NCBI GenBank assembly: GCA_905211645.1
Contig: CAJMBK010000005.1
Coordinates: forward strand, 47,628-111,627
Direction of reading: 5' to 3'
DNA: 64,000 bases
Source: an uncultured Caryophanales bacterium
GTDB lineage: Bacteria; Bacillota_I; Bacilli_A; RFN20; CAG-288
Made by a program: the position numbers and the translations under genes. The notes beneath the pieces were generated by a model. That model was not told where the DNA came from. It made no database searches and worked only from the letters and a program-made list of their open reading frames with translations. Shown piece by piece: positions 35,613 through 45,394 of the stretch. The stretch's first letter is position 1, and each line of letters starts with the position of its first letter.

Positions 35613-38177
35613 TTAGTTACATTTAAAGACAAATTGATTGTTTTTGACGTCAATTTGAACTGATTTAATGATTTCACCACTGATAATTTTTGTTGCAATA
35701 TCAGTTTCAAGATGAGTTTGAATGTATCTTCTAATTGGTCTTGCACCATAGATTGGATCGTAACTATCTTCTTTGATCTTATCAACAACTTTATCAGTGT
35801 AAGTAAGTTCAATTTCTTTACTAGCAAGTCTATTTTTCAAAATATTTAAGAATTTCTTAACAATATCTTTGATGACACTTTCAGATAATGAGTTAAACAT
35901 GATAATTTCATCAATTCTATTGAGGAATTCAGGTTTAAATTTAGTCTTAAGCAAGGCTTGAACTTGTTCACGTTGCTTTTCAGTGTTACCTTCAAGCAAG
36001 AATTCACTACCAAGATTACTTGTCATGATAATAATTGTATTCTTAAAGTCAACAACTCTACCTTTAGAATCGGTTAAACGACCATCATCTAAGATTTGAA
36101 GCAAGATATTGAAAACATCTGGATGAGCTTTTTCGATTTCATCAAGTAAGACGATGGAATAAGGTTTTCTTCTAACTGCTTCAGTTAATTGACCACCTTC
36201 TTCATAACCAACATAACCAGGAGCAGCACCGACTAATCTGGAAACAGAGTATTTCTCCATGTATTCAGACATATCAATTCTGACAATCTGTTGATCACTA
36301 TCAAATAATTGCTCAGCAAGAGCTTTGCAAATTTCAGTTTTACCAACACCGGTAGGACCTAAGAATAAGAAGGAACCTAAAGGTCTGTTGCTATCGTTAA
36401 TACCTGCTCTGGAACGGATAATAGCATCACAAACTTTATTCAAAGCTTCATCTTGACCGATGACACGTTTTGCAAGTTCATTCTTCAAATTCAAAATCTT
36501 GTTAGATTCTGAATTATTTAATTTACTAACTGGAATTCCAGTCCAAGAGGAGACAACTTCAGCAACATTTTCATCAGTGACAACTTCATTTAACATCTTA
36601 CCTTCCTTATCTTTAGAAGAAATTTCATTCAATTTCTTTCTTAAAGTAGGAATAACCATGTTTTGAAGTTTGGCTGCTTTTTCGTAGTCACCATCATTTA
36701 AAGCTTTATCCAAATTAAGATTTGCTTTATCAAGTTCAACTTTAATATCTTTGGATTGCTCCAAATCTTTCTTTTCACTTTGCCATTTTGCAGTAAGTTC
36801 AGTCTTCTTTTCTTTCAATTGACTAATCTCATTTTCCATAGCTTCAAGACGTTTTTGAGCAGATTCTGAAACATCTTTTTTAAGTGAGACTCTTTCGATT
36901 TCAAGTTGCATCAATTTTCTATTAACTTCATCAAGTTCTTCTGGCATAGAGTCAATAGCCATTCTAACTTTTGCACATGCTTCATCGATTAAATCAATGG
37001 CTTTATCAGGCAAAAATCTATCAGCAATATATCTCTTTGATAAAGTTACAGCAGCAATTAATGCGTCATCAGTTATTTCAACACTGTGGTGCATTTCATA
37101 TCTTTCTTTAAGTCCTCTTAAAATTGCAATTGAATCTTCTGTTGTTGGTTCGTCAACCATAACTTTTTGCATACGTCTTTCAAAAGCAGGGTCTTTTTCA
37201 ATATATTTTCTATACTCGTTTAAAGTTGTTGCACCGATACAGTGTAATTCACCTCTAGCAAGCATAGGTTTTAAGATATTTGCTGCGTCCAATGAGCCAT
37301 CACCAGTAGCACCAGCACCGATTAAAGTATGAATTTCATCAATAAAAAGGATGATTCTACCTTCACTTTTAACGATTTCATTCATGACTGCTTTAATTCT
37401 TTCCTCGAATTCACCACGGTATTTAGCACCGGAAATCAAAGAACCGATATCCAATGAGAAAATAGTTTTATCTTTTAATGTCTCAGGAACATCGCCTTTA
37501 AAAATTCTCCATGCTAAACCTTCAACAATAGCAGTTTTACCAACACCAGGGTCACCGATTAAGATAGGATTATTTTTTGATTTTCTGGATAAAATCATCA
37601 TAACTTGTCTAATTTCATCGTCACGACCAATAACTGGGTCGATTTTTCCTCTCATGACATCACCAACAAGGTCTCTACCATATTTAGATAGTGCTTCATA
37701 AGTATCTTCTGGATTATCAGAAGTAACTTTTTGATTACCTCTAATTTGTTTTATAGCATCTAAGAAAGTCTTCTTGGAATACTTATCGATTTTACTTAAT
37801 TCAGCAACAATACTATTCTTGATGTCGAATTGAGCAAGTAAAATATGTTCAACAGAAAGATAGTCATCATCAAATTGTGATTGATATTGACTAGCTTTGT
37901 GAAGCAAATTTTTGTAGTCATTTGAAAAATCAATTTCAGATGATGAATCAACTTTGTTGATTGAATTGATGTATTTATCAATATTTTGAGATACTGACTT
38001 TGGATCAATACCTATTTTATTCAAAACATTTTGATACAAAGAACCAACTTGATCAAATAATGCTCTTAAAAGATGGCAGATATCTACCTGAGGATTATTT
38101 CTATTCATAGCGATTGCACGTGAATTGTTGATTGCTTCTATTACTTTTTGAGTATATTTTTGTTCGTTATTTTCCAT
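35613..38177 (-). CDS. clpB: ATP-dependent disaggregase ClpB
   Basis: Heat-shock chaperone that threads aggregated protein through a hexameric ring. 854 residues from the ATG at 38177 (AGGAGG upstream; the frame is open further but without a site). N-terminal Clp repeat domain, AAA-1 with GDPGVGKTAIVEG and the Walker B FIDEIHTLIGAG, a coiled-coil middle domain of about 120 residues that separates ClpB from ClpC, then AAA-2 with GPTGVGKTEICKAL and VLLDEIEKAHPDV. Preceded by a strong promoter overlapping a CIRCE-like operator. Confidence 0.97.
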   Translation of the reverse strand: MENNEQKYTQKVIEAINNSRAIAMNRNNPQVDICHLLRALFDQVGSLYQNVLNKIGIDPKSVSQNIDKYINSINKVDSSSEIDFSNDYKNLLHKASQYQSQFDDDYLSVEHILLAQFDIKNSIVAELSKIDKYSKKTFLDAIKQIRGNQKVTSDNPEDTYEALSKYGRDLVGDVMRGKIDPVIGRDDEIRQVMMILSRKSKNNPILIGDPGVGKTAIVEGLAWRIFKGDVPETLKDKTIFSLDIGSLISGAKYRGEFEERIKAVMNEIVKSEGRIILFIDEIHTLIGAGATGDGSLDAANILKPMLARGELHCIGATTLNEYRKYIEKDPAFERRMQKVMVDEPTTEDSIAILRGLKERYEMHHSVEITDDALIAAVTLSKRYIADRFLPDKAIDLIDEACAKVRMAIDSMPEELDEVNRKLMQLEIERVSLKKDVSESAQKRLEAMENEISQLKEKKTELTAKWQSEKKDLEQSKDIKVELDKANLNLDKALNDGDYEKAAKLQNMVIPTLRKKLNEISSKDKEGKMLNEVVTDENVAEVVSSWTGIPVSKLNNSESNKILNLKNELAKRVIGQDEALNKVCDAIIRSRAGINDSNRPLGSFLFLGPTGVGKTEICKALAEQLFDSDQQIVRIDMSEYMEKYSVSRLVGAAPGYVGYEEGGQLTEAVRRKPYSIVLLDEIEKAHPDVFNILLQILDDGRLTDSKGRVVDFKNTIIIMTSNLGSEFLLEGNTEKQREQVQALLKTKFKPEFLNRIDEIIMFNSLSESVIKDIVKKFLNILKNRLASKEIELTYTDKVVDKIKEDSYDPIYGARPIRRYIQTHLETDIATKIISGEIIKSVQIDVKNNQFVFKCN

Positions 38178-38221
38178 AAGGATATACCTCCTATTTGTGA
38201 CTTTTTTCAAATCACAGTAAT

Positions 38222-38249
38222 AGTATACAACATTTTTTAGCACTGTCAA
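38222..38249 (-). promoter_or_regulatory. Promoter for clpB
   Basis: Near-consensus TTGACA, 16-bp spacer, TATACT on the - strand, about 45 bp before the clpB ATG. The -35 hexamer lies inside the CIRCE-like operator. Confidence 0.75.
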
Positions 38250-38263
38250 GTAGCGACTGCTAA
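38237..38263. promoter_or_regulatory. CIRCE-like operator (HrcA site)
   Basis: TTAGCACTG-N9-GACTGCTAA, with 16 of 18 arm positions matching the CIRCE consensus TTAGCACTC-N9-GAGTGCTAA and the exact 9-bp spacer. It overlaps the clpB -35 region, as expected for HrcA repression. Confidence 0.8.
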
Positions 38264-38326
38264 TTTTTAATATTATTTTAAATTTCTAATTTTTTATATA
38301 ATTTATAGCGTTAATGAGGTCATAAA

Positions 38327-39334
38327 ATGTTATCACTATATATAATTTTAGGTATTATTGCCTTCTATGTAGTCGCTGGAATCATCGGTGCAATCGTTTT
38401 AAATCAAGTAATGTTCTGTAAACATTTAAAAGAAGTCGATAATCCATGTTTTCTTTCTTTCAAAGATTATGAAAATAATTTAGATAGAGAAGAATTCAGC
38501 TATCAAATTGATAAGAAAATCATAATTGGTGGCTATATTTACGTTTCAAAAACTAAATATGATTCTTCCAAAGAGATGATTATCCTTTCTCCAGGTTATG
38601 GCCATACTCATCTTCAATATTTATTAGATATCAATTTCTTATGCAATTTAGGTTATAAAGTTCTTGCTTACGACCACTATGGAACAGGTCTTTCCTCTGG
38701 AAAAACTCTAAAAAACCTCTATTTTTCCAAATATGTCATGGAAAATTTATTAAATTACATCAAAGAACACAATATAAATGAAAATAAGAAAGTAATTCTT
38801 TACGGACATTCTTGGGGTGGTTACACAGTTGTTGCCTCCAAAAAGAATGATTTAGTAGCAAAAATCATCTCAAGATCTGGTTTCAATGCTCCAATTAAAG
38901 CAATTAACGATGCAGCAACAAGAAAAAATATTTTACTTAGTTACTTAAATCCATTTAACTATTTGTTTAACTTAGTTGCTCATGGAACAAAAGCTTTAAC
39001 TCCATGCGTTAAGGATCTCAAAAAGAACAACCAAAATATCCCAACTTTAGTTATTTATGCAATTGATGATTTAACTGTTTCAAACGCTAATTCACTTGCT
39101 GCAAACTTAAGAATGAATAATCTTCCAAATATTTATTACATTGTCACTCAAGATGGTGGTCATAATTCACTTCTTTCAGTCGAAGGACAAAAATATCATA
39201 AAACTATTGTAAAAGAATACGCTCAATTAAAAACAAATGAGGAAAAATCCTCATTTGCTAATAAATTAGATTTAGTTGGTCACTACAAATTGAATCCTGT
39301 AGTTACCAAATCAATTATTGATTTCCTTTCTTAG
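38327..39334 (+). CDS. Membrane-anchored alpha/beta hydrolase
   Basis: 335 residues. One N-terminal membrane segment (about 3-25), then an alpha/beta hydrolase domain with an oxyanion region (LSPGYGHTHLQY), nucleophile elbow GHSWGGY, an acid in YAIDDLTVS and a His in DGGHNSLL. The substrate is unknown; an esterase or lysophospholipase-like role is possible. GAGGT precedes the ATG. Its end overlaps the convergent ppa gene by 20 bases. Confidence 0.85.
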   Translation: MLSLYIILGIIAFYVVAGIIGAIVLNQVMFCKHLKEVDNPCFLSFKDYENNLDREEFSYQIDKKIIIGGYIYVSKTKYDSSKEMIILSPGYGHTHLQYLLDINFLCNLGYKVLAYDHYGTGLSSGKTLKNLYFSKYVMENLLNYIKEHNINENKKVILYGHSWGGYTVVASKKNDLVAKIISRSGFNAPIKAINDAATRKNILLSYLNPFNYLFNLVAHGTKALTPCVKDLKKNNQNIPTLVIYAIDDLTVSNANSLAANLRMNNLPNIYYIVTQDGGHNSLLSVEGQKYHKTIVKEYAQLKTNEEKSSFANKLDLVGHYKLNPVVTKSIIDFLS

Positions 39335-39854
39335 CATCGTTGTATCTATCGATACTTTCTTTGATGATTTTAATAGCTGCTTCTTTATTCTTGATGGCAA
39401 ATACTTCGGTTTTCTTACCTTCTAAGTATTTGTAAACAGTGAAGAAATGAACAATTTCATCAAAAACGTGTTTAGGTAATTCATCCATATCGTTGTACAT
39501 GTTGTAGAATGGATCGGATGAGCAAACTGCAACAATCTTTTCATCCATTTCATTGTTATCTTTCATCAAGACAACACCAACAGGTTTACAATCAACTAGT
39601 GTGTTAGGAACAATTGATTCACTAGTTAAAACTAAAACATCAAGTTGGTCACCATCTTCTGATAAAGTTTTAGGAATAAATCCGTAATTTTGTGGGTAGT
39701 GAGTCGAAGTGTAAAGGACTCTGTCAAGACGTAAATATCCAGTCTCTTTGTCAATTTCATACTTCATCTTGCTACCTTTTTGAATTTCAATAATTGCTGT
39801 AAATTTTGTAGGGGTAATTCTTTTTGAATCGATAATGTCATTAATTGTGAACAT
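39315..39854 (-). CDS. ppa: Inorganic pyrophosphatase, family I
   Basis: Hydrolyses pyrophosphate from biosynthesis. 179 residues. Family I features: KYEIDKETGYLRLDRVLYTSTHYPQN, with YGFIPKTL, and the metal-binding DGDQLDVLVL. Most Bacilli use the unrelated family II enzyme, so a family I enzyme is mildly informative. Preceded by GAGGT; overlaps the convergent hydrolase gene. Confidence 0.95.
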   Translation of the reverse strand: MFTINDIIDSKRITPTKFTAIIEIQKGSKMKYEIDKETGYLRLDRVLYTSTHYPQNYGFIPKTLSEDGDQLDVLVLTSESIVPNTLVDCKPVGVVLMKDNNEMDEKIVAVCSSDPFYNMYNDMDELPKHVFDEIVHFFTVYKYLEGKKTEVFAIKNKEAAIKIIKESIDRYNDAKKGNQ

Positions 39855-39900
39855 AAAATAACCTCTTATTTTTTCAATTATTATACAAAAAGAAGATTAT

Positions 39901-39933
39901 GAAAATAAAAAAGTCACCCGTCAGGGTGACCTT
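39901..39933 (-). terminator. pflBA terminator
   Basis: Stem GTCACCC / GGGTGAC with a 4-nt loop GTCA; on the - strand the stem is followed by TTTTTTATTTTC. Located 30 bases past the pflA stop. Confidence 0.85.
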
Positions 39934-39960
39934 ATCTTCTCAATATTTAAGATTTACTAT

Positions 39961-40707
39961 TTATCTAAATTCAATTTCAGGGTACAATTTACGTAACTCG
40001 ACGTACATGTCATCGATTACTTCTGAATCAAGTGATTCAATGTCTTTCAAAACCCATGGCATATTGTACTTTTGATATTTATCAGTACACATATCGTGGA
40101 AAGGCAATAATTCAATTTTACGAATGTTCTTAAAATTGGTGAGTACAATGTCACAAAGTTTTTTAATGTAATCTAAATTATCATTAATTGTTGGAACAAC
40201 AACTTCTCTGATTGTACAATTCTGAGCAAGTTTCTCTCTCTTATCAACGAGCTTTAAGAAATCAAGAGTTCTTTGTAATGAACCGTGTGCATATTTCTTG
40301 TAATCTTCTTCATTTGTGAATTTGATATCGCAGAACATGCTGTCAAGTTCATCTAAGAGTGGTTCAACAAATGGTGAAGAAACATTACCACATGTTTCGA
40401 TGCAGATATTAACATCACCATTCATGAATTTCTTCCATTCAATGATTTGTTCAGCCCATAAAAGAGGTTCACCGCCTGAGAATGTGATACCACCACGATC
40501 CTTAAAATATGTTCTTTCGTCATCATAATTCTTCTTCAATTGTTCAAATGTCATAGTTATGTATGCACTTGGAACGAAAGTTTCAGGATTGTGACAGTAG
40601 ATGCATCTCATTGGGCATCTTGCTAAGAAAAGAACATATCTTATGAAAGGACCATCAGTTGTAGAAAAAGTATCGAATGAAGTGTAATCAAACGATCTTT
40701 TTTCCAT
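39961..40707 (-). CDS. pflA: Pyruvate formate-lyase activating enzyme
   Basis: Radical SAM enzyme that installs the glycyl radical on PFL. 248 residues. The CxxxCxxC cluster motif is CPMRCIYC, followed by HNPETF, and GGITFSGGEPLLW is the SAM-binding GGE motif. Eight bases after pflB, same transcript. Confidence 0.96.
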   Translation of the reverse strand: MEKRSFDYTSFDTFSTTDGPFIRYVLFLARCPMRCIYCHNPETFVPSAYITMTFEQLKKNYDDERTYFKDRGGITFSGGEPLLWAEQIIEWKKFMNGDVNICIETCGNVSSPFVEPLLDELDSMFCDIKFTNEEDYKKYAHGSLQRTLDFLKLVDKREKLAQNCTIREVVVPTINDNLDYIKKLCDIVLTNFKNIRKIELLPFHDMCTDKYQKYNMPWVLKDIESLDSEVIDDMYVELRKLYPEIEFR

Positions 40708-40715
40708 CAGCTTGA

Positions 40716-43016
40716 TTATCTACCCATCTTGTTATGGAATGTACGAGCGATAACTTCTAATTGGTGATCTCTATCCAATTTGACGAAGTTGACTGCGTAA
40801 CCAGAAACACGGATTGTTAAGTTAGGATAATTTTCTGGGTGATCCATAGCATCTAATAAGGTGTCTTTGTTGAAGACGTTAACATTTAAGTGGTGAGCAC
40901 CACGATCGAAGTAACCATCCATCATACCAACTAAGTTTTCAACTTGTTGTGCTAAGTTCTTACCTAAAGCTGGAGGAGTGATGGAGAATGTGTTGGAAAT
41001 ACCATCCATGCAGTATTCATATGGAAGCTTGGAGACTGAGTTCAATGAAGCGATTGCACCATTTTCGTCACGATTATGCATTGGGTTAGCACCTGGAGCA
41101 TAGTAGTCACCTTTAGCACGACCATCTGGAGTTGCATTTGTCTTCTTACCATACATAACGTTGGAAGTAATTGTTAATGCAGATAAGGTGTGTTTTGCAT
41201 TTCTGTAGCAAGGATGCTTTCTTAAATCATCCATGAATTCCTTGATGATTTCGACTGCGATTTCATCAACTCTTTCATCATCGTTACCAAATTTAGGGAA
41301 GTCTTCAGTTTCTCTCTTGAAGTCAACGATTAAGTTGTTTTCATCTCTGATAACGTGAACTTTTGCATACTTGATAGCTGATAAGGAGTCAGCGATAACA
41401 GATAAACCAGCGATACCGAAAGCCATTAATCTGTTGACATTTGTGTCATGTAATGACATTTCACATGCTTCATATGCATACTTATCGTGGTTGAAGTGAA
41501 TGACGTTCATTGTGTTAACATAAAGTCTTGCCATGAAGTCAAGGTAGACAGATAATCTACTTCTAACTTCGTCATAATTTAAGACTTCACCTTCGATAAC
41601 ACCCATTTGAGGACCGAGTTTCATGTTGGTTGCATTGTCGATACCACCGTTGATTGCTAATAACAATGTCTTAGGTAAGTTACAACGTGCACCGAAGAAT
41701 TGCATATCTTTACCAATTCTCATAGCAGAAACACAGCATGCGATGGAGTAGTCATCACCGAATAAAGGTCTCATTCTTTCATCAGATTCATATTGAATGG
41801 AGTCTGTTTGGATAGAAACCTTTGCACAGTAATTCTTGAAGCCTTCAGGAAGCTTGGAAGAATATAAAACTGTTAAGTTTGGTTCTGGACCTGTGTGTAA
41901 GTTGTAAAGTGTATTTAAGTAACGGAATGAAGTCTTAGTAACCATGGAGTGACCATCGACATCAATACCACCTAATGTTTCAGTAACCCATGTTGGATCA
42001 CCAGCGAATAATTCGTTGTATTCAGGTGTTCTGAGGTGTCTGACGAATCTGAACTTGATAACTAAGTCATCAATCAATTCTTGAGCTTGTTCTTCTGTTA
42101 AGATACCTCTTTCGATATCTCTGTTGATATAAATATCGAAGAATGCATCGGTTCTACCGAAGGACATAGCAGCACCGTTTTGTGTCTTAATTGCAGAAAG
42201 ATATGCGAAGTAAGTCCATTGGATAGCTTCTCTTGCATTCTTTGCAGGATAAGAAATGTCATAACCATATTTCTTGGCCATGTTCTTCATGAAGTTCAAG
42301 CCTTTGATTTGTCTTGAAATTTCACCCATGAGTTGGATGTTTTCAACATCCATATCTTTCATGCCATAGAAATCTTTATCTTTTTGCTTTTGTTCAATGA
42401 GGTAGTCAATACCGTACAAAGCAACTCTACGATAGTCACCAATTAAACGACCACGACCGTAAGCATCTGGTAAACCAGTTAATAAACCTGCGTGACGTGC
42501 GGTTCTCATTTCCTTGGAATAACACATAAAGACGCCGTCATTATGAGTTGTACGATATTTGAAATCGTTTAAAACATGTTCTGGGAACTTGTAACCGTAA
42601 GCTTCGCAAGCTTCTCTTGCAGTTCTAAGACCACCAAATGGGTTAATTTGTCTCTTGAGTGGAACGTCTGTTTGGAAACCAACGATTAAATCGTCATCCT
42701 TTAATAAATAACCAGGACCGAATTCATCGTAGAAGGAAGAGATGTGATCAAGATCGACATCGTAGCAACCATTACGGTCTCTTTCGATCTTCATAACTCT
42801 TTCCATTTCATTTACTTCACGTTGTGTACGAGCTGTAGGACCCTTTAAGAATGAATCATCACCATCATATGGTTTGATGTTTTCATGAATGAAGTCACGT
42901 GTATTGATGCCTTCCTTCCATGCAGTACCCTTGAAACCTTCCCAGGCTTCAGCAAATGCTTTTTCTCTTTGCTCTTTTAATGCTTGGAGTTCTTCAGCTG
43001 TTAATTTTTGTGCCAT
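40716..43016 (-). CDS. pflB: Formate C-acetyltransferase (pyruvate formate-lyase)
   Basis: Converts pyruvate and CoA to formate and acetyl-CoA under anaerobiosis. 766 residues, full length. The active-site cysteine pair is in IACCVSAM and the radical glycine is G739 in RVSGYAVNF near the C-terminus. A GGAG site precedes the ATG. Oxygen sensitivity of this enzyme supports an anaerobic lifestyle. Confidence 0.97.
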   Translation of the reverse strand: MAQKLTAEELQALKEQREKAFAEAWEGFKGTAWKEGINTRDFIHENIKPYDGDDSFLKGPTARTQREVNEMERVMKIERDRNGCYDVDLDHISSFYDEFGPGYLLKDDDLIVGFQTDVPLKRQINPFGGLRTAREACEAYGYKFPEHVLNDFKYRTTHNDGVFMCYSKEMRTARHAGLLTGLPDAYGRGRLIGDYRRVALYGIDYLIEQKQKDKDFYGMKDMDVENIQLMGEISRQIKGLNFMKNMAKKYGYDISYPAKNAREAIQWTYFAYLSAIKTQNGAAMSFGRTDAFFDIYINRDIERGILTEEQAQELIDDLVIKFRFVRHLRTPEYNELFAGDPTWVTETLGGIDVDGHSMVTKTSFRYLNTLYNLHTGPEPNLTVLYSSKLPEGFKNYCAKVSIQTDSIQYESDERMRPLFGDDYSIACCVSAMRIGKDMQFFGARCNLPKTLLLAINGGIDNATNMKLGPQMGVIEGEVLNYDEVRSRLSVYLDFMARLYVNTMNVIHFNHDKYAYEACEMSLHDTNVNRLMAFGIAGLSVIADSLSAIKYAKVHVIRDENNLIVDFKRETEDFPKFGNDDERVDEIAVEIIKEFMDDLRKHPCYRNAKHTLSALTITSNVMYGKKTNATPDGRAKGDYYAPGANPMHNRDENGAIASLNSVSKLPYEYCMDGISNTFSITPPALGKNLAQQVENLVGMMDGYFDRGAHHLNVNVFNKDTLLDAMDHPENYPNLTIRVSGYAVNFVKLDRDHQLEVIARTFHNKMGR

Positions 43017-43087
43017 TTTATTAATTTCTCCTTTTTTAAGCCACTAATATTATAAAGAATTTGAAATTCAAATTTAATAAGACGCAA

Positions 43088-44350
43088 CTATTTTTTTAAC
43101 TCAATTAATGCAATATTTTTCTTGCCACGTTTTAAGAAAATATACTTGCCATGGAGCAAATTATCTTGACCTAAAACTGCTTCTAAATCATTAACTTTTT
43201 CGCCGTTAACTCTGATAGAGTTATTCTTGACGAATTCCCTTGCTTCTCTCTTAGATGAAGCTAAGTGAGTTAAGATAAGTGCATCAACTAAATTGATATT
43301 GACATCATCAACGGTGTATCTTTCATCAAATGTTTTTGCAAGATAATCCATCTCTTTTTCATTTAAACCTATGTAATCATCCTTGAAGAGTGATTCAGTG
43401 ATTTTAACTGCAGAATCAGCATCTTCCTTGGAGTGAACGATTGATGTGATAGAGTAAGCCAATTCTTTTTGACCTAATCTAAGTTCAGGATGTTCCATAT
43501 GTTTCTTATAGATTTCATCCAATTCACTCAAAGGACGATCATCGAAGATATAGAGGTATTTCTTAACATCACTATCAGATACGTTGATGAAGTATTGATA
43601 GATTTCAAATGGAGAGGTCATAGTAGGATCAAGGAACAATGCTCCTTTTTCACTCTTACCAAACTTTCTACCTTCACTATCAGTGATAAGTTTTGCTGAG
43701 AAACATTCAACTTCAGATTCATCATTAACTTTTCTGACAAAATCAAGTGCAGCAGTTAAATTTCCCCATTGGTCACCGCCACCAATTTGAATTTGGCAGT
43801 TGTAATTGTGATATAAATGGTTGAAATCACCTGCTTGAAGAAGCATGTAGCTGAATTCAGCATAAGAGATACCGACTTCAAGTCTTGATTTTACGATATC
43901 TTTTGCAAGCATCTGATTGACTTGGAAGTATTTACCATAATCTCTTAAATAGTGAATTGTATCTGTTTTGCTCCACCAATCATAGTTATTAACTAAAATG
44001 CCTTTTTCTGGATCAGAGAAATCCAAATATTTACTAAGTTGCTTTTTCAAGCATTCAGCATTTTCGAAAATCTTTTCTTCTGTTTGGAATGTTCTTTCAG
44101 ACTTTTTACCTGAAGGATCACCAATCATACCAGTTGCGCCACCTAAAACGGCGATGATTCTATGACCAGCATTTTGGAAACGACGTAAAATTGTAATCAT
44201 GACGAAGTTACCAAGTTGCATACTTCTGTTTGATGGGTCGAAGCCACAGTAAACTGTACGTTTGGTTTCTAATAATTTTTTAACTTTTTCTTCTGAGGAA
44301 AAATTATCAAGTAAACCTCTAGATTCTAAATCTTCAATAATATTTTTCAT
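43088..44350 (-). CDS. tyrS: Tyrosyl-tRNA synthetase
   Basis: Class I synthetase, 420 residues. The HIGH-equivalent is in SMQLGNFV, the tyrosine site in YCGFDPS and QIGGGDQWGN, the KMSKS loop is KFGKS, and there is a C-terminal S4-like domain (ILTHLASSKREAREFV). GAGG precedes the ATG. A TATAAT at 44371-44376 on the - strand with a palindrome between it and the start codon suggests control at the promoter. No T-box is seen. Confidence 0.97.
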   Translation of the reverse strand: MKNIIEDLESRGLLDNFSSEEKVKKLLETKRTVYCGFDPSNRSMQLGNFVMITILRRFQNAGHRIIAVLGGATGMIGDPSGKKSERTFQTEEKIFENAECLKKQLSKYLDFSDPEKGILVNNYDWWSKTDTIHYLRDYGKYFQVNQMLAKDIVKSRLEVGISYAEFSYMLLQAGDFNHLYHNYNCQIQIGGGDQWGNLTAALDFVRKVNDESEVECFSAKLITDSEGRKFGKSEKGALFLDPTMTSPFEIYQYFINVSDSDVKKYLYIFDDRPLSELDEIYKKHMEHPELRLGQKELAYSITSIVHSKEDADSAVKITESLFKDDYIGLNEKEMDYLAKTFDERYTVDDVNINLVDALILTHLASSKREAREFVKNNSIRVNGEKVNDLEAVLGQDNLLHGKYIFLKRGKKNIALIELKK

Positions 44351-44352
44351 AA

Positions 44353-44376
44353 TTAACCTCGGCGGGTTAAATTATA
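44353..44376 (-). promoter_or_regulatory. tyrS -10 box and adjacent palindrome
   Basis: On the - strand TATAAT is followed by the inverted repeat TTAACC-CGCCGA-GGTTAA, which contains the expected transcription start and the GAGG of the ribosome binding site. It could be an operator at +1 or, if transcription starts upstream, a hairpin hiding the ribosome binding site. The -35 is poor. Confidence 0.4.
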
Positions 44377-44435
44377 TCATTTATATATTAGAAAAATAGA
44401 GGCATGCTTAATTAAATTCACAATACATAAATAAG

Positions 44436-44780
44436 TTAGACTGAATTCATGTTGACACAGAATTTTCTTTCTATCATGTAATCGTCGATAAATGTATTTA
44501 GCTGTAAATTGGCCGAGAGATAATAGCATTGTAAGCCATCATCTCCCTGATTTAATAAGTAGTAAATTCCCTCCCCGTTTTCTTTGTATTCAAATCTGAA
44601 ACTTATTTCATCTGGAAGTAGCTCTTCAACATCTTTCTCATGAAGTATTGCTTGACTTGCAACTACTTCATAAGAATTGATTGTTTCATTCCATGAATTT
44701 ATTTTTGCGTAATCAGAAACAATGAATCCTGCAGGTATCATAGTCAACAACATATTTAATGCGAGAACAAATTTAATCAA
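44436..44780 (-). CDS. Small single-pass secreted or membrane protein, last gene of unknown operon
   Basis: 114 residues with an N-terminal hydrophobic helix (about 3-22) and a polar extracytoplasmic remainder containing two cysteines. The layout resembles minor pilin/TadE-type proteins, but no consensus is recognisable. The start is TTG in a TTGA overlap with the stop of the preceding gene, with GGAG eight bases upstream. Part of the four-gene operon 46458-44436. Confidence 0.55.
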   Translation of the reverse strand: MIKFVLALNMLLTMIPAGFIVSDYAKINSWNETINSYEVVASQAILHEKDVEELLPDEISFRFEYKENGEGIYYLLNQGDDGLQCYYLSANLQLNTFIDDYMIERKFCVNMNSV

Positions 44781-45394
44781 AATAAGTTCTCCTTAAATAT
44801 GAATGCTAAGACTAAGATGATGAAGAAAGATATGATTGTAATAATTGAAGAAATAAATAATTTCTTTGAATAACCTTCTTCCTTACCATAGAAATTAAGA
44901 TAAGAAGTAAAGATATTCTTAAAATTATTATTAATCTGTCTTTCTTCAGCATTGACCAATGTTTCTTGCACCATCCAAGAGTAAGGATTAGATTTATCAA
45001 TAAAGTAATCAACTTTACTTCTAAAATCGTTTAATGGTAACTTGTTGATCTTCTTACTGTTACTTGGACTCAACAAAATAATATTCATGTGTGATGTTTG
45101 ATATAAATCGTTATTGTTCTCAAGAAGAATGTTAGTTAAATACTTATTGAATTTAACTTTCTTCTCCTTTTTAAGCTTTCTTATTGATACAAATTTATAG
45201 ATTAATGTGCAAATTCCACCAAAAATAAGAATGGAACCAACAATGGCGATTTTAGTGTTAATCTTATTTTCAAAGAAGAAACACATAGCAAATAAAAGTG
45301 CACCTAATGTAAAGAAAGTAATAACGATGATATTGGTACTAAAATTCCAACTGTATGACTTAGTCTTATTCTTTTTTGCCTTGTTTTTAATCAA
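44777..45394 (-). CDS. Membrane protein with N-terminal hairpin, cytoplasmic domain and C-terminal span
   Basis: 205 residues: membrane segments near 20-44, 48-68 and 178-202, with a charged cytoplasmic domain between. The layout recalls type II secretion/Tad platform proteins (TadC-like) but the sequence gives no recognisable motif. The start is TTG with GGAGG eight bases upstream, overlapping the previous stop as TTGA. Function unknown. Confidence 0.55.
   Translation of the reverse strand: MIKNKAKKNKTKSYSWNFSTNIIVITFFTLGALLFAMCFFFENKINTKIAIVGSILIFGGICTLIYKFVSIRKLKKEKKVKFNKYLTNILLENNNDLYQTSHMNIILLSPSNSKKINKLPLNDFRSKVDYFIDKSNPYSWMVQETLVNAEERQINNNFKNIFTSYLNFYGKEEGYSKKLFISSIITIISFFIILVLAFIFKENLF

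Noticed and set aside
38178..38215. CtsR operator before clpB
   Set aside because: TTTGTGACTTTTTTCAAA has the right flavour but not the two GTCAAA heptads in proper spacing; the nearby CIRCE match is much better. The TGTGA/TCACA pairs may be only a short leader hairpin.
38178..38249. ClpB start at 38249
   Set aside because: No ribosome binding site there, and the added residues cover the leader and promoter; ATG 38177 has AGGAGG and matches the family N-terminus.
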